This document shows, one piece after another, positions 14,178-19,706 of a stretch of 19,706 bases of DNA. How positions within the stretch are numbered: position 1 is the stretch's first letter; every line of letters starts with the position of its first letter. Both the position numbers and the translations under genes were made by a program. Source of the stretch: Oscillospiraceae bacterium (GTDB lineage Bacteria > Bacillota > Clostridia > Oscillospirales > Oscillospiraceae). The notes under the pieces were generated by a model, which saw nothing but the letters and a program-made list of their open reading frames with translations, did not search any database and was not told the origin of the DNA. The DNA lies in contig JAFRUW010000279.1 of NCBI GenBank assembly GCA_017438675.1, positions 1 to 19,706 of the forward strand. Reading direction: 5' to 3'.

Positions 14178-14210
14178 ATTATTGAGAATTACAGTTACTG
14201 AATATCCGGG

Positions 14211-14549
14211 TTAAGCACCGTTTACAGTTACCGGGCGCGAAGCTTTAACTCAATACTGTACTCTGTGCGTAACATAGTTCTTTTTGATGCTATTTCTTTC
14301 AAGAAAAACGAAGACATACCAGTTAAGCACCGTTTACAGTTACCGGGCGTGAAGCTCCGATTTACCGCCGGATTTGTGCGTGATAAAGTTCTTTTTGATA
14401 CTTTTTCTTTCAAGAAAAACGAAGACATACCAGCTAAGCACCGTTTACAGTTACCGGGCGTGAAGCTTTAACTCAACACCGTACTCTGTGCGTAACAAAG
14501 TTCTTTTTGATACTTTTTCATTCAAGAAAAAGTATTTCAAGAAAAAGTA
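14211..14549. repeat. Three tandem copies of a ~111-bp repeat
   Basis: Copies begin at 14211, 14323 and 14434 (unit lengths 112 and 111). Each opens with [T/C]TAAGCACCGTTTACAG, TTACCGGGCG[C/T]GAAGCT and ends with GTTCTTTTTGATACT and TTTCAAGAAAAACG. Copies 1 and 3 share the same ~25-nt middle block (TTTAACTCAA..AC..GTACTCTG), while copy 2 carries a different block there. Copy 3 ends in a hairpin ATACTTTTTC/GAAAAAGTAT (14510-14519 with 14526-14535) and a second TTCAAGAAAAAGTAT, touching the obgE stop codon. Because units are close to a multiple of three, open frames cross them on both strands; I regard those as non-coding. Confidence 0.88.
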
Positions 14550-15821
14550 TTACCGCCAGTATTCAAAGTCCAGATTATACATCCTTACGGTGTCGCCCTC
14601 TTCGATACCCATCTGCTCCAGCTTGTCGTACAGGCCGGAATTGCGGAGGCTGCGGTCAAAGTACATACGGGATTCATAGTCGGAGAAGTTGATGTTGCGG
14701 ACAAGATGCTCCAGCCATTCTCCCTCCACAGACCAGACATTGCCCTCATGGGTGATATTCAGATCATCGATGGAGGCGATCTCCGGCATGACCTCAACGT
14801 AATCGGGCTCAAATACCGCGATGGGCGGCAGGGTGGTAAGCTGCCTTGCGGTTTCGTTCACCAGCTCCCGGACGCCCTGATGGGTGGCGGCGGAAATTTC
14901 AAACAGGGTATAGCCGCGCCCGGTGATGTACTCACGGAATTTGTCCCGAAGCTCCGGATCGTAAACCATGTCGCATTTGTTGGCGGCCACGATCTGGGGG
15001 CGCTTTGCCAGCTCCGGACTGTAGCTCTCAAGCTCGGCGTTGATGGCCTCAAAGTCGGCGATGGGGTCTCTTCCCTCGCTGCCGGAAACGTCAACAACGT
15101 GTATGAGCAGGCGGCACCTGTCAACGTGGCGGAGGAAGTCATGACCTAAGCCGGCACCCTCGCTGGCGCCCTCGATTATTCCCGGAATGTCCGCCATGAC
15201 GAAGGAGCTGCCCTCGGCGGCATAGACAACGCCCAGCTTGGGGTAGAGGGTGGTGAAGTGATAGTTCGCGATCTTGGGATGAGCCTTTGACACAACGCTT
15301 AAGAGTGTGGATTTGCCCACATTGGGGAAGCCCACAAGGCCCACGTCGGCAAGGAGCTTCAGTTCAAGGGTGATCTCCCTGTACTCGCCGTTAAGGCCGC
15401 TTTTTGCGAATCTGGGAGCCTGACGGGTGGGTGTGGCGAAATGCTGATTTCCCCAGCCGCCGAGACCGCCCTTTGCAACCACGAAGGGCTCACTGTCGCA
15501 GAGGTCCTTGATTATGCCGCCGGTGGCGGTGTCGCGGACGAGAGTGCCCACGGGGACGCGGATCACAAGGTCTTCGCCGTCACGGCCGGAGCAGCGCTTG
15601 CCGGAACCGTCACTGCCGTTCTGGGCCACGTATTTTCTCTTATAGCGGAAGTCCATAAGGGTGGACATGTTGGGGTCGGCCCTGAGGATAATGCTGCCGC
15701 CTCTGCCGCCGTCGCCTCCGTCGGGGCCTCCGTTGGTGACGTACTTCTCCCGGTGGAAGGAAACCACGCCGTTTCCGCCGTTGCCTGCCCTTACTGTAAT
15801 ATTGACTTTATCTACAAACAT
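14550..15821 (-). CDS. obgE: GTPase ObgE/CgtA
   Basis: Obg is an essential, slow-hydrolysing GTPase bound to the 50S ribosome and linked to ribosome assembly, the stringent response and, in Bacillus, entry into sporulation. The 423 aa contain the glycine-rich Obg fold (residues 1-158, e.g. GGPDGGDGGRGGSIILRAD), the GTPase domain with G1 GFPNVGKS (164-171), G3 DIPG (211-214), G4 NKCD (281-284) and G5 EISA, and a C-terminal OCT domain (about 345-423), present in Firmicutes members. The start gives MFVDKVNITVRAGNGG, the canonical N-terminus; the binding site GGAATGA is weak. It is transcribed leftward from the promoter at 15855-15883, divergent from murC. Its stop abuts a tandem repeat array instead of a standard terminator. 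Confidence 0.97.
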   Translation of the reverse strand: MFVDKVNITVRAGNGGNGVVSFHREKYVTNGGPDGGDGGRGGSIILRADPNMSTLMDFRYKRKYVAQNGSDGSGKRCSGRDGEDLVIRVPVGTLVRDTATGGIIKDLCDSEPFVVAKGGLGGWGNQHFATPTRQAPRFAKSGLNGEYREITLELKLLADVGLVGFPNVGKSTLLSVVSKAHPKIANYHFTTLYPKLGVVYAAEGSSFVMADIPGIIEGASEGAGLGHDFLRHVDRCRLLIHVVDVSGSEGRDPIADFEAINAELESYSPELAKRPQIVAANKCDMVYDPELRDKFREYITGRGYTLFEISAATHQGVRELVNETARQLTTLPPIAVFEPDYVEVMPEIASIDDLNITHEGNVWSVEGEWLEHLVRNINFSDYESRMYFDRSLRNSGLYDKLEQMGIEEGDTVRMYNLDFEYWR

Positions 15822-15854
15822 GCTTTATCATTCCATTCTGATTATTTGCCTGTA

Positions 15855-15883
15855 AGTATACCAAATCTGACGCAAAAATTCAA
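15855..15883 (-). promoter_or_regulatory. Promoter of obgE
   Basis: Minus strand: TTGAAT (15878-15883), a 17-nt spacer, TATACT (15855-15860). Only 11 nt separate it from the divergent murC -35 box. Confidence 0.8.
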
Positions 15884-15894
15884 TAAAATATCTG

Positions 15895-15923
15895 TTGTAA
15901 TCCGCATAAAATAGTATTATAAT
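15895..15923 (+). promoter_or_regulatory. Promoter of murC
   Basis: TTGTAA at 15895-15900, a 17-nt spacer, and a consensus TATAAT at 15918-15923. Back to back with the obgE promoter. Confidence 0.85.
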
Positions 15924-15926
15924 TAT

Positions 15927-16006
15927 GGGCTGAGCATAGGCGAAAACCGCCCGGCGCTGCCGGGCTCGGCCCGTGAGGGAGTTTTTCCTGACCCGGCGGT
16001 CGGGTC
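15927..16006 (+). promoter_or_regulatory. Structured murC leader with a possible three-way junction
   Basis: GGGCTGAGC/GCTCGGCCC (15927-15935 with 15964-15972, one G-U pair) encloses two adjoining hairpins, GGCG-AAAAC-CGCC (15939-15951) and CGGC-GCT-GCCG (15952-15962), with only a few unpaired bases. A third hairpin GACCCG/CGGGTC follows (15990-15995 with 16001-16006). The leader is about 115 nt long. The first bases of the outer stem lie at or just before the expected transcription start. No known riboswitch is recognised. Confidence 0.55.
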
Positions 16007-16044
16007 TGAAGCATGGAGTTTATTATATAGTTTGTGGAGTTGTT

Positions 16045-17412
16045 ATGAAGTCTGAACTTGGAAAATACATCACATCGGGACAGAGAGGTCATCTTGTAGG
16101 CATCGGGGGCGTTTCCATGTCCCCTCTGGCAAGAGTGCTCATCGGTATGGGCGCGCCCATTACCGGCTCTGACATTAACGACAGCAAAGCGGTGAAAGAG
16201 CTGCGTGATCTGGGTGTTAAGGTGTATATCGGTCACTATCCGGAAAACGTGGAGGGAGCGGGCTATATTATCCGCACCGCCGCTGCCCATGACGACAACC
16301 CCGAGATCAGGGCTGCCAGAGAGCAGGGCATCCCCGTTTTTGAGCGGGCGGAGGCCTGGGGCTACATCATGCAGAGCTATAAGAACGCCGTCTGCATCTC
16401 CGGCACCCACGGTAAGACCACCACTACGTCCATGGTGACCCACGTCCTTATGGAGGCACAGCTTGACCCCACTGTTATGATCGGCGGTACGCTGCCCCTT
16501 CTCCACGCGGGCTACCGCATCGGCGGGGGAGACACCATCGTTCTGGAGTCCTGCGAATATTATAATTCATTCCACAAGTTTTATCCCACCATCGCCGCTG
16601 TGCTGAACGTGGAGGAGGATCATCTGGACTTCTTTAGGGACATTGAGGAGATCAAAGCGTCCTTCAGGACCTTCGCGTCCCTGGTGCCGGAAAACGGCAC
16701 TGTCATCGCCAACGCGGATGATAAGAACACCATGGACGCGCTGGCTGGAATAGACCGGAATCTCATAACCTTCGGCGTGGAGAATGACGCCGACGTGACG
16801 GCGAAAAATATAAACATGTCCGCCGTCCATACGGATTTTGACGTATATTACAGGGGCGAATTCTATGCCCATCCCGTGCTCCACATTCCCGGCATCCACA
16901 ATGTGAAGAACGCACTTGCCGCCGCTGCCGTGGCAATCACACTGGGCATCCCGGCGAAGGCCGTGGAGACCGGGCTTGAGAAGTTCGGCGGAGCGGAAAG
17001 ACGATTCCAGTACAAGGGCGAATACAACGGCGCCAGGGTGTACGACGACTACGCCCACCATCCAAGCGAGCTCCACGCACTGCTTGACGCGGTCATGTCC
17101 CTGGGCTACAGGCGTGTGCTTCTGGCCTTCCAGCCCCACACCTACACAAGAACAAAGGCCCTGTTCGACGATTTCCTCAGTGAGCTCAAACGGCCCGACA
17201 AGGTGTACCTTGCCGAGATATACGCCGCCCGTGAGAAGAACACCATCGGCATTTCCTCCAACGACCTGGCGGTGCTCATAGACAACGCCGAGTATTTCTC
17301 CACACTTGACGAGCTTGCGGAGCAGCTCAAAAAGGACGCGGGGGAGGGTGACATCATCCTCACCGTGGGCGCAGGCGATATTTACAAGGTCGGCGAAGCG
17401 ATAGTTAAATAA
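16045..17412 (+). CDS. murC: UDP-N-acetylmuramate--L-alanine ligase
   Basis: MurC adds L-alanine to UDP-N-acetylmuramate using ATP, the first amino acid of the peptidoglycan stem peptide, in the cytoplasm. The 455 aa show the N-terminal UDP-binding Rossmann motif HLVGIGGVSMSPLA (GIGGVSM 19-25), the ATP loop SGTHGKTTTTSM (GTHGKTTTT 120-128), the central-domain VLESCEYYNSFHKFYPTIAAVLNVEEDHLDFF, and the C-terminal FGGAERRFQYKGEYNGARVYDDYAHHPSEL with LAFQPHTYTRTK. Length is normal. The start is ATG 16045, behind GGAG at 16036-16039; a longer frame opening at 15973 lies within the structured leader and adds non-homologous residues. It has its own promoter and terminator, so it appears monocistronic and away from a dcw cluster. 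Confidence 0.97.
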   Translation: MKSELGKYITSGQRGHLVGIGGVSMSPLARVLIGMGAPITGSDINDSKAVKELRDLGVKVYIGHYPENVEGAGYIIRTAAAHDDNPEIRAAREQGIPVFERAEAWGYIMQSYKNAVCISGTHGKTTTTSMVTHVLMEAQLDPTVMIGGTLPLLHAGYRIGGGDTIVLESCEYYNSFHKFYPTIAAVLNVEEDHLDFFRDIEEIKASFRTFASLVPENGTVIANADDKNTMDALAGIDRNLITFGVENDADVTAKNINMSAVHTDFDVYYRGEFYAHPVLHIPGIHNVKNALAAAAVAITLGIPAKAVETGLEKFGGAERRFQYKGEYNGARVYDDYAHHPSELHALLDAVMSLGYRRVLLAFQPHTYTRTKALFDDFLSELKRPDKVYLAEIYAAREKNTIGISSNDLAVLIDNAEYFSTLDELAEQLKKDAGEGDIILTVGAGDIYKVGEAIVK

Positions 17413-17436
17413 TGAGTCTGGACTAAACGGATAAAC

Positions 17437-17469
17437 AAAAGGACCTCGGTGAAAACCGGGGTCCTTTTT
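17437..17469 (+). terminator. Terminator of murC
   Basis: AAAAGGACC.CGG pairs with CCG.GGTCCTTTT (17437-17449 with 17456-17468, one T-G pair), loop TGAAAA, T5. It may also serve the leftward side weakly. Confidence 0.93.
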
Positions 17470-17536
17470 GTATCGTGGAGCTTTGCGAAGGGGCAGAAAA
17501 GCCGGAGAAGGGGAAAAACTGCAGCTGACGGGCGGT

Positions 17537-18550
17537 CTATTCCGATGAGAGAGCGGTGCCGGGGTAGTACCAGGCAAGTATTTCACGGTAGGTTTTGCCG
17601 CTCTCTGCCATGGCGTTTGCCCCGTACTGACTCATGCCCACGCCGTGGCCGTAGCCCGTCACCGTGAAGCTCACGCCGTCGTCGGTGCGCCGAAGCTTTA
17701 TATCAGTGGAGCGCAGGTCGAAAAGCCGGCGAAGCTCCGTCCCCGTGACTGTCACGCCCCCCAGCTTTACCGTTAAAAGCCGCCCGCTGTCGGAATACAC
17801 CGGGTCGGCTATCCAGTCCTGTTCGGAAAAATCAGCGCCGGGGTGACTGCTTCGCACCGTATCCTTAAAGCTCGACGACGAGACGGTGACGGTGGATATG
17901 TAATTCGGCACCTTTTCCCCGTCCTCCATACTGTCCACCGGGACGAGATAGGGGACGGGGGAGCCCCACACGTTTTCAGGCGCTTCGGTTTTGCCGTTTG
18001 ACGAGGAGTGGAACACGGCAAGGATGGGGAGGCTGTCATAGGTCAGGTACTCTCCGTCGGTAGTGGTGACGGCGTCGGTGATCTTTTCAATGTTGACGCC
18101 ATAGTCATCGCCCCATTTGGCCTTCAGCTCATCGGTGTCCTTATAGGCCTTGCAGCATTTTGAGTCGCCGCACACGTCCGCCTCGGGGTGATTTGAGGAG
18201 GGCTCCACCTCCATCTTGTACAGGGTGTAGGTCCTTGCCGCCACCGCCTGAGCCATTAGAGCGTCTGGCTCAAAGGAAGCGGGCATTTCCGCACCAACAA
18301 CGCCGATCAGGTAGTCGCGCATTGAAATGTCAATGACCTCGCCGCCGGTTTTGAGCTTTATCATTGTTTCCGCGTCGTGATTTGCGGGCTGTTCCGGCTC
18401 GGCGACGGCAGGCTCCGGTATGACCGGCGGTTCAGACGATTTCTCAGACTCCCGTTCCGGCGCCGCTAATGGGCGGCCGGCGGAGAAGGCGATGGGGAAT
18501 ATCAGGGCAAAAAGGGCTATTATCACGGATATAAAGACTGCGGGTTTCAA
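17537..18550 (-). CDS. spoIID: Stage II sporulation protein D
   Basis: SpoIID is the membrane-anchored lytic transglycosylase that, with SpoIIM and SpoIIP, degrades peptidoglycan during engulfment of the forespore. The predicted 337 aa (B. subtilis protein about 343) have one N-terminal membrane helix (residues 4-24), a Pro/Glu-rich linker (about 28-57), and the SpoIID domain: GVVGAEMPASFEPDALMAQAVAARTYTLY with the catalytic Glu at position 88, CGDSKCCKAYKD, DGEYLTYDSLPILAVFHSSSNGKTE, and the C-terminal GYGHGVGMSQYGANAMAESGKTYREILAWYYPGT. No ATG fits. I choose TTG at 18548-18550 because AAAGGAG lies 9-10 nt upstream and the frame then begins MKPAVFISVIIALF; Glu88 then matches the B. subtilis number. 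The frame stays open upstream to 19282 but that part is the antisense of the divergent gene. It converges with murC. No sporulation-sigma promoter was identified. Confidence 0.92.
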   Translation of the reverse strand: MKPAVFISVIIALFALIFPIAFSAGRPLAAPERESEKSSEPPVIPEPAVAEPEQPANHDAETMIKLKTGGEVIDISMRDYLIGVVGAEMPASFEPDALMAQAVAARTYTLYKMEVEPSSNHPEADVCGDSKCCKAYKDTDELKAKWGDDYGVNIEKITDAVTTTDGEYLTYDSLPILAVFHSSSNGKTEAPENVWGSPVPYLVPVDSMEDGEKVPNYISTVTVSSSSFKDTVRSSHPGADFSEQDWIADPVYSDSGRLLTVKLGGVTVTGTELRRLFDLRSTDIKLRRTDDGVSFTVTGYGHGVGMSQYGANAMAESGKTYREILAWYYPGTALSSE

Positions 18551-18577
18551 TTTGAATTGCTCCTTTTCAGGTAATCG

Positions 18578-18606
18578 TTGACGCGGCGGCGTTTTTGATG
18601 TAAAAT
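18578..18606 (+). promoter_or_regulatory. Promoter of the 18653 membrane protein gene
   Basis: TTGACG at 18578-18583, a 17-nt spacer, TAAAAT at 18601-18606, 47 nt before the ATG. Confidence 0.65.
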
Positions 18607-18652
18607 ATTTCAAGTGTGTTCCATATAATAATACTGTGATAGGTAGGTTATT

Positions 18653-19489
18653 ATGCGTAAAAATGTTATCATTACGTCCGGGCTGACACTTGCTGCCGGT
18701 ATTGCGGGCGCTTTCCTGAGATGCAGGGAGATGAATACGGTTTTTGAACCGGGCACGGGGCTTCCGATTAAAAACGCGCCGGTGTCCATGATCCTGATCG
18801 GTCTGTCCGTCCTGGTGATCATCGCGGCGGCGGTTTATGCTTTCACCGCGGGGAAGAGCCTTTCCGATGTAAAGAAGGATGATGCCTTCAATGTGGGCAG
18901 TATCCTTGTGCTGGCCGTTGTAACGGTCTGCGGCGTGATCATGGTCCTGGGTGCCCTGGGGAACTACATCCTCGACACAGGGGAGAAGGAGATTTTCAGG
19001 ATCGCGTACCTTATCCTCGGCGCCGCCTCGGGTGTTGCGATAATTATGGCCGCCCTCAGCGCCTACAGAGAGGACAGCGGGAATTACGCGAAGCTCTATA
19101 TTCTGCCCACCCTGTTCATGTGCCTCTGGCTGGTGATGACATATAAGGACAACAACACCAATCCCGCCCTTGTGGAGTACAGCTACAAGTGCCTCGCCAC
19201 AGCCGGCGCGGCAGCGGCGTTCTACTACGAAGCCGGTTACGGTTACGGCAAGGCAGCGCCGAAGCGCACCGTGGCGGCACATATCATCGGCGCGTTCTTC
19301 TGCCTTGTGGCTTTGGGCGCCGCCGGGAATATTGCCCAGGCCGCAGTTTTTGCCGTGACGGCAATCGTGCTTCTCGTAAATCTGTGCCTGTTTGTGAATG
19401 CGCCGAAAGAACCGGCAAAAGCTCAGGAAGCGGAAGCAGAGCCCGAAGCAGCAGAGGAAGAACAGAAGACTGAAACAGATTCCGAGTAA
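18653..19489 (+). CDS. Polytopic membrane protein of unknown function with an acidic C-terminal tail
   Basis: A 278-aa protein I do not recognise. Hydropathy suggests seven or eight membrane segments (about 5-22, 42-67, 82-106, 116-137, 148-162, about 180-195, 209-226 and 230-249), with short loops and a charged tail after about residue 252 made of Ala/Glu repeats (AQEAEAEPEAAEEEQKTETDSE). No catalytic or transport motif is visible. The repeated helical pattern and small size resemble uncharacterised clostridial membrane proteins. The start is ATG 18653, preceded only by a weak AGGTAGG; a promoter lies at 18578-18606. It is divergent from spoIID across 102 nt and followed by a strong terminator, so it is monocistronic. 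Confidence 0.75.
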   Translation: MRKNVIITSGLTLAAGIAGAFLRCREMNTVFEPGTGLPIKNAPVSMILIGLSVLVIIAAAVYAFTAGKSLSDVKKDDAFNVGSILVLAVVTVCGVIMVLGALGNYILDTGEKEIFRIAYLILGAASGVAIIMAALSAYREDSGNYAKLYILPTLFMCLWLVMTYKDNNTNPALVEYSYKCLATAGAAAAFYYEAGYGYGKAAPKRTVAAHIIGAFFCLVALGAAGNIAQAAVFAVTAIVLLVNLCLFVNAPKEPAKAQEAEAEPEAAEEEQKTETDSE

Positions 19490-19500
19490 ACTGAAAAAAC

Positions 19501-19535
19501 AGAACCGCAGCGATCAGTTTCGCTGCGGTTCTTTT
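19501..19535. terminator. Terminator between convergent genes
   Basis: A 12-bp perfect stem AGAACCGCAGCG/CGCTGCGGTTCT (19501-19512 with 19521-19532), loop 8 nt, then TTT. A-rich sequence to its left (GAAAAAAC) gives a T-run on the minus strand, so it can serve both the 18653 gene and the ACT-domain gene. Confidence 0.92.
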
Positions 19536-19551
19536 CGGTCTTGACTCTGTT

Positions 19552-19706
19552 TTACATTTCCGTGATGGCTTCCTGGGATACGACCTTTATTCCTTTTGTT
19601 TTCAGGGCCCTGGATGCGGCGGAGGGGTCGTTCACGCGGAAGATGATGTAGGCGTTCCTGGCATTTTCCTTTGCAAGGAAGGCGTACATATACTCGATGT
19701 TGATGC
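19552..19706 (-). CDS. ACT-domain protein, C-terminal fragment
   Basis: The last 51 codons of a leftward gene that continues past the window. The fragment reads INIEYMYAFLAKENARNAYI, then IFRVNDPSAASRALKTKG, then IKVVSQEAITEM before TAA (19552-19554). The pattern N-I-E-Y-M-Y-A-F followed by a second strand, a helix (DPSAASRALKTKG) and a closing strand (IKVVSQEAI) matches the second ACT domain of small (about 140-aa) clostridial ACT-domain proteins, which bind amino acids and are often encoded next to phenylacetate-CoA ligase-type genes. The partner genes are not in view, so the role is open. A small chance remains that it is the end of a larger enzyme with an ACT tail. Confidence 0.75.
   Translation of the reverse strand, partial: INIEYMYAFLAKENARNAYIIFRVNDPSAASRALKTKGIKVVSQEAITEM

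Larger units (their letters stand above)
13776..14209. other. Gene-poor intergenic stretch
   Basis: No recognisable gene on either strand. It holds the bidirectional terminator at 13831-13872 and the repeat hairpin at 14152-14177. A 16-codon ATG frame (13925-13975, peptide MKKTVTYFDLLLSFRH) follows a purine-rich AAGGAAAGAAG but has no clear promoter, so I do not call it a gene. Confidence 0.5.

Noticed and set aside
14265..14471. An open frame encoding a 37-residue repeat (VLFDTFSFKKNEDIPAKHRL...).
   Set aside because: It is the in-frame reading of a 111-bp DNA repeat; the opposite strand is equally open and no ribosome binding site or family match is seen.
15441..15914. A plus-strand frame of 157 aa opposite obgE.
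   Set aside because: It is antisense to the glycine-rich Obg fold and low in complexity; obgE is unambiguous.
15973..16044. A MurC start 24 codons further upstream.
   Set aside because: That segment lies in the structured leader, gives residues unlike MurC, and the ATG at 16045 has GGAG at proper spacing.
18551..19282. A long minus-strand extension that would make the SpoIID protein 581 aa.
   Set aside because: It is the antisense of the membrane protein gene; the TTG start with AAAGGAG gives the normal SpoIID length and places the catalytic Glu at 88.

Overview
The window looks like a chromosomal piece of a spore-forming Gram-positive of the class Clostridia, most likely an Oscillospiraceae/Ruminococcaceae-type gut or rumen organism. 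This rests on clostridial gene families (a YlmC/YmxH PRC-barrel protein, SpoIID, a DUF4364 protein, a CrtO-like acyltransferase), strong AGGAGG ribosome binding sites, TTG starts, sigma-A promoters with 17-nt spacers, and hairpin-U terminators after nearly every unit. The species cannot be named from sequence alone.

Layout, left to right. 1-1260 is the 3' part of an esterase with an N-terminal Ig-like domain (EstA type), closed by a UUCG-loop terminator. 1343-2978 is a promoter, a ~250-nt structured leader containing a well-placed small ORF and a terminator-like hairpin, then the magnesium channel gene mgtE. 2979-3449 is non-coding and holds an unusual array of non-identical hairpins whose last degenerate unit runs into the ribosome binding site of a ymxH-type gene (3450-3728). 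3821-5732 is the rpsB-tsf translation operon. 5881-8985 is a tight four-gene operon (plsC-like acyltransferase, CrtO-like acyltransferase, MGDG-synthase/UgtP-like glycosyltransferase, DUF4364 regulator-like protein), which points to membrane phospholipid/glycolipid synthesis. 9011-10499 is an AT-richer cassette with its own promoter: a BglII-family restriction endonuclease and an MT-A70 adenine methyltransferase, probably acquired horizontally.

From 10601 to 13775 three genes run leftward: an AEC-family permease, a Crp/Fnr-family regulator, and, from its own promoter, a large acidic lipoprotein. The lipoprotein promoter overlaps a Crp-spaced palindrome inside a larger 13-bp inverted repeat. 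13776-14549 is gene-poor, with a bidirectional terminator, a short GTAGGGGC-type repeat hairpin and three copies of a ~111-bp tandem repeat that abut the 3' end of obgE (minus). obgE and murC diverge from 15822-16044, where two good promoters lie back to back and the murC leader can fold into a compact three-way junction. murC and a leftward spoIID gene converge at 17413-17536. A divergent gene for a membrane protein of unknown function follows (18653-19489), and the window ends inside a leftward ACT-domain gene.

The best candidates for something new are the mgtE leader (small ORF plus a possible attenuator, not resembling the M-box as I know it), the hairpin array at 3225-3447, the murC leader junction and the operator-like repeat at 12048-12089. 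No CRISPR array, rRNA, tRNA or transposase was seen.
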